From Pseudomonas chlororaphis subsp. chlororaphis (lineage in GTDB: Bacteria; Pseudomonadota; Gammaproteobacteria; Pseudomonadales; Pseudomonadaceae), in contig NZ_CP027712.1 in NCBI RefSeq assembly GCF_003945765.1, forward strand, positions 930,001-994,000: a DNA stretch of 64,000 nt, in the 5' to 3' direction. Of the stretch, positions 53,254 to 61,562 are shown in pieces. Under the pieces are notes generated by a model, which searched no databases, had not been told where the DNA came from, and saw nothing but the letters and a program-made list of their open reading frames with translations. Both the position numbers and the translations under genes were made by a program. The stretch's first letter is position 1; each line of letters begins with the position of its first letter.

Positions 53254-55527
53254 TCAGAAGTGGAAGTTGGTGGTGAACAAGGCGGTACGGCCGGCTGCCT
53301 GGTTGGCAAAGTGCGCCGAGTAGGCTTTGTCGTAGTAGGTCTTGTCGGTCAGGTTCTGCACGTTCAGCTGCAGGTCGACGTTCTTGCTCAGCTTGTAGCT
53401 GGCCATGGCGTCGTAGCGGGTGTAGGACGGCACATACACGGTATTGCCGGCATCGCCATACACCTCGTCGACATAGAACGCACCGCCGCCTACGGTCAGC
53501 TTCGGCAACACTTCATAAGTGGTCCACAGGCTGAAGCTGTTTTTCGGCGTGTTCGGCATTTCATTGCCTTTGTTCGAACCGGCGCTGACGACCCCGTTAC
53601 GCCCATTGAGGCCGGCGTCCACCAGCTCGCTTTTCAGGTAGCTGTAGCCGGCGAAGACTTGCCACTTGTCGGTGATCTTGCCGCTGGCCGACAGCTCCAG
53701 GCCGTCGACGCGGGATTCACCGGCGTTCTGGTAGGTCAGGGCGTCCACCAGGATGCGGGTGTTTTTCTTCTCGGTACGGAACACCGCGGCGGTCAGGGAC
53801 AGGCGGTCGTTGAACACGTCCCACTTGGTGCCCAGCTCGTAGTTGACGGTTTCTTCCGGTTGCAGATCGCTGACGCTGGCGCCGGCGGACAATGGGTTGC
53901 CGTCCGCGCCCTCGCCGACCAGGCCGCCCGCTGGCGAGGCCGAGGTGGCGTAGGAGGCGTAGACGCTGCCGTTGTCCGTCGGTTTCCACACCAGGCCGGC
54001 CTGCCAGTTCCAGAACTGGCTGTCGTCCTTGATCTTGGTGCGTCCGGTGGCGGCGTTGGTATTGGCCTCGGTGTCGAAGGTGTCGTAGCGCAGGCCGACG
54101 TTGAGCAGCCATTGCGGATCGAGTTCGATGGTGTCGAACACATAGGCCGCGCGGCTGGTGGCTTTGGTGTTGGTGCCGTTGTAGTTGCGGCTAATGGCGC
54201 CGGTCCAGGCGTCGTCCGGGTTCGGGTTGCTCAGCGAGGTGCAGCTGGGGATGCTGCCCGGATTACAGACTTTCGCGGTGTTGCCGGCGATGTTGTAGCT
54301 GCTGACGCGTGTCTCTTCGCCAGTGAACTCAAGGCCCGTGGAGTAGGTGTGCTTGAAGCCCAGGGCCTGGAATTCGCCGAACAGATCGGTCTGGTTGGTG
54401 GTGGTTTCGGTGGTGGACACCCGCGAGTTGGCGCGACGCCACACGGTTCCGTACTTGTTGACGTTGAACTTGCTGTCGTCCGGCTGGGTGAGGATGTAGT
54501 CCTGGCCGGTGTTGCCATGACGCAGGGTGTTTTTCAGCGTCATGTTGTCGTTCAGGTCGTGCTCGATGGAGACGGTGCTGATGTCCGCGCGGGTCTTGCG
54601 GAAGTCCCGATCCTTCAAGCCATAGAAGTTGTCGCTGTCGCCGCCGTCGGTGGGTTTGTCGTGCTTGTGGGCGGTGGCGCTGGCCGAGCTGTAGCCATAG
54701 GGAATGCCCGAATCCGGCAGATCGTCGCTTTCCATGTGGTAGTAGCTGAAGTTGACCCGGGTTGGGGTGCCCAGGCCGAAGGTCAGGGACGGTGCCACGC
54801 CCCAGCGGTCGTAGTTGACGGCGTCGCGACCGGCCACGTTCTGCTCGTGGCTCATCAGGTTCAGGCGGAAGGCGGCGCTGTCGAGGAACTGGCGGTTGAC
54901 GTCCAGCACATAACGGCGGGTCTGGTCGGAACCGTAGGTGAAGCCGCCGTTGAGGAAGTCTTGCTGCTTGGGCGTCTTGCTCACCAGGTTGAGGCTGCCA
55001 CCGGCCGAGCCACGACCGCCGAAGGAGGAGTTGGGCCCCTTGCTGACTTCGATCGATTCGATGTCGAAGATCTCGCGGCTCTGGCCGCCGGTATCGCGCA
55101 CGCCATCGAGGTAGGTGTCGCCCTGGGCATCGAAGCCACGGATGAACGGACGGTCGCCTTGCGGGTTGCCGCCTTCGCCGGCGCCGAAAGTAATGCCCGG
55201 CACGGTGCGCAGCGCATCCTGCAGCGAGGTGGCGGCGGTGTCCTTGAGCACTTGTTGAGGCACCACGGTGACCGAGCGCGGCGTGTTGACCAGCGGTGCG
55301 GTGTACTTCTGCGACGAGGCTTTTTCGACCTGGTAGGACGTCTGGTCCTGGGCTTCGCCAGTGATGCTGGTGGCATCCAGGGAAATGGCATTGCCGGCGG
55401 CTTTCTTCTCGGTGTTTTCCGCGGCATAAGCCATATGGGCTGCGGAGCCGGCGGTGATCGCCACGCCAATCGCAGACGCCAGCAGGCGTGGTGAACCGAG
55501 CGGTAATTGTGGTGGTTGGCGCGACAT
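53254..55527 (-). CDS. piuA: TonB-dependent siderophore receptor PiuA
   Basis: A 757-residue outer-membrane receptor. The signal peptide (MSRQPPQLPLGSPRLLASAIGVAITAGSAAHMAYA) is followed by a TonB-box region, a plug domain (VNTPRSVTVVPQQVLKDTAATSLQDALRTVPGITFGAGEGGNPQGDRPFIRGF, about 85-140), and a 22-strand barrel ending in the aromatic AGRTALFTTNFHF. Homologues take up catecholate-type siderophores and admit siderophore-conjugated beta-lactams. ATG 55527 has GGAGGGGA upstream. It is divergent from piuC, with a Fur box in the gap. Confidence 0.93.
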   Translation of the reverse strand: MSRQPPQLPLGSPRLLASAIGVAITAGSAAHMAYAAENTEKKAAGNAISLDATSITGEAQDQTSYQVEKASSQKYTAPLVNTPRSVTVVPQQVLKDTAATSLQDALRTVPGITFGAGEGGNPQGDRPFIRGFDAQGDTYLDGVRDTGGQSREIFDIESIEVSKGPNSSFGGRGSAGGSLNLVSKTPKQQDFLNGGFTYGSDQTRRYVLDVNRQFLDSAAFRLNLMSHEQNVAGRDAVNYDRWGVAPSLTFGLGTPTRVNFSYYHMESDDLPDSGIPYGYSSASATAHKHDKPTDGGDSDNFYGLKDRDFRKTRADISTVSIEHDLNDNMTLKNTLRHGNTGQDYILTQPDDSKFNVNKYGTVWRRANSRVSTTETTTNQTDLFGEFQALGFKHTYSTGLEFTGEETRVSSYNIAGNTAKVCNPGSIPSCTSLSNPNPDDAWTGAISRNYNGTNTKATSRAAYVFDTIELDPQWLLNVGLRYDTFDTEANTNAATGRTKIKDDSQFWNWQAGLVWKPTDNGSVYASYATSASPAGGLVGEGADGNPLSAGASVSDLQPEETVNYELGTKWDVFNDRLSLTAAVFRTEKKNTRILVDALTYQNAGESRVDGLELSASGKITDKWQVFAGYSYLKSELVDAGLNGRNGVVSAGSNKGNEMPNTPKNSFSLWTTYEVLPKLTVGGGAFYVDEVYGDAGNTVYVPSYTRYDAMASYKLSKNVDLQLNVQNLTDKTYYDKAYSAHFANQAAGRTALFTTNFHF

Positions 55528-55684
55528 GGTGATTCCCCTCCCCAAGGATTTGAGGCGGCGGAATATAAGGCGAACAAGTCTATGTATCAATTGCGAAATA
55601 TTGCTATTCGCATGGAATTTACATTCTTTACAATTTCGCTTTACGGTTTTTACGCTTTCATTCGTCTGCGCATTTTACATTTGC

Positions 55685-55703
55685 AATAAGAATCAATATC
55701 ATT
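55685..55703. promoter_or_regulatory. Fur box between piuA and piuC
   Basis: The 19 bp AATAAGAATCAATATCATT closely match the Fur operator form AATGAGAATCATTATCATT. It lies 31 bp upstream of piuC and about 158 bp upstream of piuA. Another dyad, TGCGAA-N9-TTCGCA (55592-55612), lies nearer piuA and may be a further site, though not Fur-like. Iron repression is therefore expected at least for piuC. Confidence 0.8.
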
Positions 55704-55733
55704 TGCACCCCCTTTTCTTTCAGGTATTGCCTC

Positions 55734-56414
55734 ATGCTCCTGCATATTCCCGGCCTGTTCTCCCGTGAAGAAGTGCTGCGTATCCGTGAGGCCCTGGAGC
55801 AGGCGGACTGGGCCGACGGCAAGATCACCGCCGGTTACCAGTCGGCCAAGGCCAAGCACAACCTGCAACTGCCCGAGGGCCATCCGCTGGCCCAGGAGAT
55901 TGGCGCGGCGATGCTCGAGCGCCTGTGGCAGCACCCGCGCTTCATGTCGGCGGCGCTGCCGCACAAGGTTTTCCCGCCGCTGCTCAACTGCTACACCGCC
56001 GGTGGCAGTTTCGACTTTCATATCGACAACGCTGTGCGCCAGCCCAAGGGCAGCGTCGAGCGGGTGCGGACCGACCTGTCGTCGACCCTGTTTTTCAGCG
56101 ACCCGGAGGACTACGACGGCGGCGAGCTGGAAATCCAGGACACCTTCGGCACCCAGCGGGTGAAGCTGCCGGCCGGCGACATGGTGCTGTACCCGGGCAC
56201 CAGCCTGCACAAGGTCAACGCGGTCACCCGCGGCACCCGTTACGCGTCGTTCTTCTGGACCCAGAGCCTGGTGCGCGAAGACAGCCAGCGCGCCCTGCTG
56301 TTCGAGATGGACGAGGCGATCCAGCAACTGACCCGCGACATGCCGGAGCATCCGTCGCTGATCCGCCTGACCGGCACCTACCACAACCTGTTGCGTCGCT
56401 GGGTCGAGGTGTAA
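55734..56414 (+). CDS. piuC: PiuC, Fe(II)/2-oxoglutarate-dependent PKHD-type hydroxylase
   Basis: A 226-residue dioxygenase of the PKHX/YbiX family that accompanies TonB receptors and is iron-regulated. The iron ligands are His96 and Asp98 (FDFHIDN) and His159 (TSLHKV), with Arg169 as the likely 2-oxoglutarate anchor. The substrate is unknown. It starts 31 bp after a Fur box, and the Sel1 gene follows after 3 bp. Confidence 0.94.
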   Translation: MLLHIPGLFSREEVLRIREALEQADWADGKITAGYQSAKAKHNLQLPEGHPLAQEIGAAMLERLWQHPRFMSAALPHKVFPPLLNCYTAGGSFDFHIDNAVRQPKGSVERVRTDLSSTLFFSDPEDYDGGELEIQDTFGTQRVKLPAGDMVLYPGTSLHKVNAVTRGTRYASFFWTQSLVREDSQRALLFEMDEAIQQLTRDMPEHPSLIRLTGTYHNLLRRWVEV

Positions 56415-56417
56415 GCC

Positions 56418-57203
56418 GTGAGTTTCCAGTTACGCCGCGAGGAAGTCCTCGACGGCGAGCAACTGCGCGCCATGCTCGAACAGAGCCCGGCCCGGGCCGC
56501 CCAGGCGATCCTGCTGGCGGCCGGGCAGGGCGTGCCGGATGCCCAGGCGCTGCTCGGGCAGATCCTGCTCGATGGTCTGGGCATCGAGCGCGACCAGGCG
56601 CTGGCGCTGCGCTGGTTCGCGATCGCCGCCAAGGGCGGGCAACTGATGGCGCGCAACATGCTGGGGCGTTGCCACGAGCATGGCTGGGGCTGCGAGGCCG
56701 ATGCCCAGGCCGCCGCCGGGCATTATCGCCAGGCCGCCGAAGCCGGGCTTGACTGGGCGCTGTACAACTACGCCAACCTGCTGGCCACCGGTCGCGGGGT
56801 CGCTGAAAACCAGGCCCTGGCCTTGAGCTGCTACCAGCGGGCGGCCACCATGGGGCACGCCAAATCCATGAACCTGTTGGGCCGTTATCTGGAGGAGGGG
56901 CGTCACTGCCCCAGGGATGTCGCGGCGGCCTGTGACTGGTATCGCCGTTCCGCCGAGGGTGGGGATTTTCGTGGGCAGTTCAGCCATGCCGCGGTGCTCG
57001 CCGATGCCGGGCGTATCGACGAGGCGCTGGCTTGGCTAAACAAGGCCCTGGAAGGCGGCAACCTGAATTTCCTGCGGGTCGCCCGCGGCGCCTTGTTGCA
57101 GGCGGCCCATCCGCAGATCCGCGGCCTGGCCCTGGCCTATCACCAGCGTGCGGCAGAGCTGGGTGACGAGCGGGACTTGGCGCTGCTTGCTGCTCAGGTG
57201 TAA
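56418..57203 (+). CDS. Sel1-repeat (TPR-like) protein
   Basis: A 261-residue helical-repeat protein, probably co-transcribed with piuC (3-bp gap, GTG start). About four to five Sel1-type repeats run from residue 30 to 190, for example ALALRWFAIAAKGGQLMARNMLGRCHEHGWGC and ALSCYQRAATMGHAKSMNLLGRYLEEGRHC. There is no signal peptide. A homologous gene follows piuC in P. aeruginosa. The partner is unknown, presumably a protein-protein contact in the iron response. Confidence 0.88.
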   Translation: MSFQLRREEVLDGEQLRAMLEQSPARAAQAILLAAGQGVPDAQALLGQILLDGLGIERDQALALRWFAIAAKGGQLMARNMLGRCHEHGWGCEADAQAAAGHYRQAAEAGLDWALYNYANLLATGRGVAENQALALSCYQRAATMGHAKSMNLLGRYLEEGRHCPRDVAAACDWYRRSAEGGDFRGQFSHAAVLADAGRIDEALAWLNKALEGGNLNFLRVARGALLQAAHPQIRGLALAYHQRAAELGDERDLALLAAQV

Positions 57204-57264
57204 ATCACTATGATTGAAAGTTAATCACTCTTCATCATTTTGATACGGCGGAGATAGAACCATC

Positions 57265-57528
57265 ATGACCGCAACTAAAGTGCTGACCGCACATGTGCCG
57301 TTGGAGTTGGCCGACAAGGTCGACCAGATGGCCTCTCGGCTGGAGCGCTCGCGCGGCTGGATCGTCAAGCAGGCTCTGGTGGCGTGGGTCGATCAGGAAG
57401 AGGAACGCAGTCGCCTGACCCATGAGGCTTTGGCCGATGTGGATGTTGGGCGGGTCATCGATCACCAGGCGGTCCAGGCATGGGCTGAAAGCCTGATGAG
57501 TGACAAGCCTTTGCCGGTGCCCAAGTGA
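57265..57528 (+). CDS. Ribbon-helix-helix antitoxin (ParD/RelB-like)
   Basis: An 87-residue protein. The N-terminal strand ATKVLTAHVPLELADKVDQMASRLERSRGWIVKQALVAWVDQEEER is a ribbon-helix-helix DNA-binding fold (about 3-50). A flexible acidic tail suited to wrapping a toxin follows. Its stop overlaps the toxin start by 4 bp. It probably represses its own promoter. It lies 61 bp after the Sel1 gene. Confidence 0.9.
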   Translation: MTATKVLTAHVPLELADKVDQMASRLERSRGWIVKQALVAWVDQEEERSRLTHEALADVDVGRVIDHQAVQAWAESLMSDKPLPVPK

Positions 57529-57803
57529 GGGAATTGAAATGGACGAGCAAGGCACTGTCGGACCTGGCCCGACTGTTTGAGTTTCTTGCTCCGGTGAACC
57601 GTTCGGTGGCAGCTCGAACTGTGCAATCGCTCACGCAGGCCCCGGATACCTTGCTGACCAATCCGCGTATCGGCGAACAGTTGGAGGAGTTTCAGCCTCG
57701 CGATGTTCGGCGTTTATTGGTCGGGCCTTACGAGATGCGTTACGAGATCCAGGATGCGACGCTCTACATCCTGCGAGTGTGGCATGTACGAGAAGACCGC
57801 TAG
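57525..57803 (+). CDS. ParE/RelE-superfamily toxin
   Basis: A 92-residue protein with the ParE/RelE fold pattern: WTSKALSDLARLFEFLAPVNRSVAARTVQSL (two helices, about 6-36), then NPRIGEQLEEFQPRDVRRLLVGPYEMRYEIQDATLYILRVWHVREDR. That last part holds the conserved RxLxVGPYxxRY core and a C-terminal strand ending in WHxRxDR. ParE toxins act on gyrase and RelE toxins cut mRNA; the sequence fits ParE better. GTG 57525 overlaps the antitoxin stop (GTGA). Confidence 0.9.
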   Translation: MRELKWTSKALSDLARLFEFLAPVNRSVAARTVQSLTQAPDTLLTNPRIGEQLEEFQPRDVRRLLVGPYEMRYEIQDATLYILRVWHVREDR

Positions 57804-57830
57804 TGAGTCGAGTCGCCCGATGCCCTGAAT

Positions 57831-57863
57831 GAAAAAGCCCATGACCAGTCATGGGCTTTTTCG
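57831..57863. terminator. Bidirectional terminator between the toxin gene and speC
   Basis: GAAAAAGCCCATGA pairs with TCATGGGCTTTTTC around a CCAG-type loop. The A and T runs on both sides let it serve both converging genes. Confidence 0.92.
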
Positions 57864-57877
57864 TTGCGGCGTGGCGC

Positions 57878-59041
57878 TTACAGGTAGAAGGATTTCAGGG
57901 GCGGGAAGCCGTTGAATTCCACAGCGCTGTAGCTGGTGGTGTAGGCACCGGTGGACAGCCAGTACAGGCGGTCGCCGATGGCCAGGTTCAGCGGCAGGCC
58001 GTACTTGTAGTTCTCGTACATGATGTCGGCGCTGTCGCAGGTCGGGCCGGCGATCACCACTTCTTCCGTCTCGCCTTTTTTCTCGGTCCAGATCGGGAAC
58101 TTGATGGCTTCGTCCATGGTTTCGATCAGGCCGGAGAATTTGCCCACGTCGGTGTAGATCCAGCGTTCCACGGCGGTCCGGGATTTACGCGCCACCAGCA
58201 CCACTTCGCTGACCAGGATGCCGGCGTTGGCGATCAGCGAACGGCCAGGCTCGAGGATGATTTCCGGCAGCTCGTCGCCGAAGTCTTCCTTGAGGAAGCG
58301 GATGATTTCCTCGGCGTAGGTTTCCAGGCTGTTGGTCCGGGTGATGTAGTTGGCCGGGAAGCCGCCACCCATGTTGATCAGCTTGAGGTGGATGCCATCT
58401 TCTTCCTTCAGGCGCTCGAAGATCACCTTGACCTTGGCGATCGCCGCGTCCCAGACGCTGATGTCGCGCTGTTGCGAACCCACGTGGAACGACACGCCGT
58501 AAGGCACCAGGCCCAGGTCGCGGGCGAGGATCAGCAGGTCCATGGCCATGTCGGTCTGGCAGCCGAACTTGCGCGACAGCGGCCAGTCAGCGGTGGTCGA
58601 GCCTTCGGTGAGGATGCGCACATAGACTTTCGAGCCCGGCGCGGCCTTGGCGATGTTGCGCAGGTCGGCTTCGGAGTCGGTGGCATACAGACGCACGCCC
58701 TTCTCGTAGAAGTAGCGGATGTCCTTGGATTTCTTGATGGTGTTGCCGTAGCTGATCTGGTCCGGGCTGACGCCGCGGCCCAGCACCTTGTCCAGCTCGT
58801 AGATCGAGGCGATGTCGAAGTTCGAACCTTTTTCCCGCAGCAGGTCGATGATTTCGACGGCCGGGTTGGCCTTTACCGCGTAGTAGACCTTGGCGAACTC
58901 GAAACCGGCACGCAGGTCATCGTAGGCCTGGGCGATCATCTGGGTGTCGATGACCACGAACGGGGTTTCTTGCTTGTCGGCGAACGCCTTCATTTTCTGA
59001 AAGGTTTCGCGCGCGAAATAGTCTTCGACCTGAATCGACAT
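57878..59041 (-). CDS. speC: Ornithine decarboxylase (alanine-racemase-fold PLP enzyme)
   Basis: SpeC makes putrescine from ornithine, and some family members also take lysine. The 387-residue protein is the eukaryotic-type, fold III enzyme. The PLP lysine is Lys57 in YYAVKANP. PLP-binding motifs follow, GVSFHVGSQQ (about 182-191) and LINMGGGFPANY, then EPGRSLIANAG and the catalytic Cys335 in GPTCDSADIMYE. A long inverted repeat lies 120-281 bp upstream. Confidence 0.95.
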   Translation of the reverse strand: MSIQVEDYFARETFQKMKAFADKQETPFVVIDTQMIAQAYDDLRAGFEFAKVYYAVKANPAVEIIDLLREKGSNFDIASIYELDKVLGRGVSPDQISYGNTIKKSKDIRYFYEKGVRLYATDSEADLRNIAKAAPGSKVYVRILTEGSTTADWPLSRKFGCQTDMAMDLLILARDLGLVPYGVSFHVGSQQRDISVWDAAIAKVKVIFERLKEEDGIHLKLINMGGGFPANYITRTNSLETYAEEIIRFLKEDFGDELPEIILEPGRSLIANAGILVSEVVLVARKSRTAVERWIYTDVGKFSGLIETMDEAIKFPIWTEKKGETEEVVIAGPTCDSADIMYENYKYGLPLNLAIGDRLYWLSTGAYTTSYSAVEFNGFPPLKSFYL

Positions 59042-59160
59042 ACCTGGGAGCTCCTAATGGCAAACGGGTAAAAACAATGGGTGCAAATGAACGTCCTCCG
59101 TATCCCCACTTTGGTTCGCCTACTTCCCAAGGCATTGCCGCCGAAAGCAAAAAGGCCACC

Positions 59161-59322
59161 CAGATCGTTTGAGAGCTACTGCGTGCTGTGCGCCTTCGGC
59201 GCTACGCGAGCAATACTGCGTTGGGGAGAGGCTCGGAATGCTCATTTACAGCCAGTAAACTCCGCTTCCTCGCCTCTTCCCGCCTTGTCTTGCCTGCGCT
59301 CGCTACGCTCTCAAACGATCTG
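59161..59322. repeat. 162-bp nested palindrome upstream of speC
   Basis: Outer arms CAGATCGTTTGAGAGC (59161-59176) and GCTCTCAAACGATCTG (59307-59322) are perfect 16-bp inverted repeats. Inside are further nested pairs: GCGAGC/GCTCGC (59206, 59298), GGGGAGAGGC/GCCTCTTCCC (59223, 59272; one wobble) and TTTAC/GTAAA (59245, 59255) around a central AGCCA. The whole could form one long hairpin or a cruciform. It contains no credible gene. Confidence 0.8.
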
Positions 59323-59578
59323 CAAAAGGTTTCCCTATGGCCTTGCTGTCTCGTCGTCAGTACTTGAGCCGGATGGATCGTTTCCAGCATGGACGTTCGG
59401 CGCGAACTTTAGGGCGTGAGGGGCCTGAGATCAACAAAAAATGTCGCGTTTTTGCACGCGTTCGTCGCGTGGCCCGAGCCAGTCATTTATGTAACCGACC
59501 CAGATGACAGGCTGATGTTCCCCAGGGTGGGGAATCCGTGGCGTGAGGGGCCCAGTGCGGGCTGGTGCCGCGAGGCAC

Positions 59579-59719
59579 TGTAGCCGCTGCCGAGGCACGA
59601 GGCTGCGATCGACTGCGAAGCAGGCGCAGACCCGGCACCTCGGTATATCAGGGCACCGAGGGCAGGGGGCACGGCCGCTTCGCGGCCGATCGCAGCCTCA
59701 TTCTTCGGCAGCGGCTACA
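59579..59719. repeat. Long REP-like inverted-repeat element, copy 3
   Basis: Ends TGTAGCCGCTGCCGA and TCGGCAGCGGCTACA, inner GAGGCTGCGATCGACTGCGA and GATCGCAGCCTC arms, 141 bp. With the palindrome above it fills most of the 699-bp gene-free gap 59042-59740, in which I see no gene. Confidence 0.8.
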
Positions 59720-59740
59720 CGATCCGGCCGATGCGGCAGG

Positions 59741-60898
59741 TCAGGCCAATGCTGTCTCGGCCGGCGAGACGATGTTGGTCTTCATGCCGCGCGAGCGCCC
59801 GGAGCTGAGGTAGGCGGCAATCGATTCCTGGGTCACCTCACCGAGGAACACCCGCTCGGCATCCAGCACCGGCAGCCACGAACGGTTGAACTCGTACATC
59901 CGCGACAGCAGGATCCGCAGGTGTTCGTCGTAGGCGGCGGTGGCGTTGAATTCGCGCAGGTACTGGGCGCAGGTGCCGGCCTGGCGGTGCAGGTCGCGGC
60001 GGCGCACATACCCCAGGGCCTTGTTGTCGGCGCAGGTCACCACCAGGTAGCGGCGGTCGTGTTCGTCCATCAGTTCCAGGGCGTCGGCCACCGGCGTTTC
60101 CGGGCTCACCGACGGCGCGTTGTCGGCGGCGTCCTCGGCCTTCACCAGCAGCAGGCGCTTGAGGGTGCTGTCCTGGCCGACGAAGTTGCTGACGAACTCG
60201 TCCGCCGGATGGGCCAGCAGGGTGTCCGGATGGTCGATCTGCAACAGCTTGCCGGCGCGGAAGATGGCGATCTTGTCGCCGAGCTTGATGGCTTCGTCGA
60301 TGTCGTGGCTGACCATGATCACGGTCTTGTTCAGCGCCCGCTGCATCTCGAAGAACTCGTTCTGGATCATCTCGCGGTTGATCGGGTCGACCGCGCCGAA
60401 AGGTTCGTCCATCAACAGCAGCGGCGCATCGGCCGCCAGTGCGCGGATCACGCCGATCCGCTGTTGCTGGCCTCCCGACAGTTCCCGTGGGTAGCGATGC
60501 AGATATTGCTTGGGTTCGAGCTTGATCATGCTCATCAGCTCGCGGGCGCGGTCATGGCATTTCTGCTTGTCCCAACCCAGCAGCTTGGGCACCACCACAA
60601 TGTTTTCCTCGATGGTCATGTTGGGGAACAGGCCGATCTGCTGGATCACGTAGCCGATGTTGCGGCGCAGGGTCACTTCGTCCAGGCCGGTGGTGTCTTC
60701 GCCATTGATCAGCACCTTGCCCGAGGTGGGCATGATCAGGCGGTTGATCATCTTCAGCGTGGTGCTCTTGCCGCAGCCCGATGGCCCAAGGAACACACAG
60801 ATTTCGCCTTCATTGACGGTCAGGCTTACGGAGTCGACGGCGGTGATGGTCTTGCCGTTGCTTTGGAAGGTCTTGGTCAGGTTTTGAAGTTCGATCAT
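59741..60898 (-). CDS. Osmoprotectant (glycine betaine/choline-type) ABC transporter, ATPase
   Basis: A 385-residue ABC ATPase of the OpuCA/OsmV/YehX type. It has Walker A GPSGCGKST (about 36-44), signature LSGGQQQR (about 142-149), Walker B LLLMDEPFGAVD and H-loop MVSHD. A C-terminal CBS-domain pair (about 265-370) senses ionic strength in relatives. ATG 60898 (MIELQNLTKTF) is chosen; a frame open to 60937 lies within the neighbouring permease. It overlaps the upstream permease gene by 4 bp and is last in a four-gene operon. Confidence 0.93.
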   Translation of the reverse strand: MIELQNLTKTFQSNGKTITAVDSVSLTVNEGEICVFLGPSGCGKSTTLKMINRLIMPTSGKVLINGEDTTGLDEVTLRRNIGYVIQQIGLFPNMTIEENIVVVPKLLGWDKQKCHDRARELMSMIKLEPKQYLHRYPRELSGGQQQRIGVIRALAADAPLLLMDEPFGAVDPINREMIQNEFFEMQRALNKTVIMVSHDIDEAIKLGDKIAIFRAGKLLQIDHPDTLLAHPADEFVSNFVGQDSTLKRLLLVKAEDAADNAPSVSPETPVADALELMDEHDRRYLVVTCADNKALGYVRRRDLHRQAGTCAQYLREFNATAAYDEHLRILLSRMYEFNRSWLPVLDAERVFLGEVTQESIAAYLSSGRSRGMKTNIVSPAETALA

Positions 60899-61548
60899 TT
60901 GAGCAGTCCTTTTGGAGTCAGCGAACGTTGCAGCCATTGCAGAAGCAGGTCGGCGAAGATGGCCAGGAGGCTGACCAGCACCGCGCCGACGATCAGCATC
61001 GACATGTCGCTGCGGCTGATGGAAGCAAGAATGAGCACACCCAGGCCGCCGGCACCGATGGTGGCGGCGATGGTCATCACACCGATGTTCATCACCACCG
61101 CGGTACGCACGCCGGCGAGGATCACTGGCACGGCGATCGGCAACTCGACCATGCGCAGGCGCTGGCCGAAGGTCATGCCGATGCCGCGGGCGGCTTCGCG
61201 AATCCCCGGCTCGACGCCGGTCAGCGCCAGGTAGGTGTTACGCATAATCGGCAACAGGGAGTAGAGAAACACCGCGGTGATCGCCGGCAGCGGCCCCAGG
61301 CCCTGGCCGAACCTGGAATAGAACGGCAGCAGCAGGCCGAACAGGGCGATCGACGGAATGGTCAGCAGCACGGTGGCGCTGGCTTGCAGCGGGCCGGCCA
61401 GGCTCGGGAAGCGGGTCATCAGGATGCCCAGGGGCACGCCGAAGAGGATCGCCAGGGTCACGGCGATGCCCACCAGGGTGATGTGCTGCCAGGTCAGCTG
61501 GATGACTTGCTGCCAGTCGAGATGGGAAAAGGCGTTGAGAAATTCCAT
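60895..61548 (-). CDS. Osmoprotectant ABC transporter, permease 1
   Basis: A 217-residue inner-membrane permease with about five to six helices and the binding-protein-dependent transport motif EAARGIGMTFGQRLRMVELPIAVPVILAG (about 133-161). It starts MEFLNAFSHLDWQQVIQLTWQH. ATG 61548 is preferred over an in-frame ATG at 61566. It overlaps the ATPase start by 4 bp and pairs with the second permease encoded upstream. Confidence 0.92.
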   Translation of the reverse strand: MEFLNAFSHLDWQQVIQLTWQHITLVGIAVTLAILFGVPLGILMTRFPSLAGPLQASATVLLTIPSIALFGLLLPFYSRFGQGLGPLPAITAVFLYSLLPIMRNTYLALTGVEPGIREAARGIGMTFGQRLRMVELPIAVPVILAGVRTAVVMNIGVMTIAATIGAGGLGVLILASISRSDMSMLIVGAVLVSLLAIFADLLLQWLQRSLTPKGLLK

Positions 61549-61562
61549 GGCTCTTTCCTCCC

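Noticed and set aside
53227..55494. Plus-strand open frame over piuA
   Set aside because: Shadow of the TonB receptor; Val/Gly-rich translation without domain signal.
57265..57803. Toxin-antitoxin pair as a plasmid or prophage remnant
   Set aside because: No phage, plasmid or transposase genes are adjacent; it is reported as a stand-alone module.
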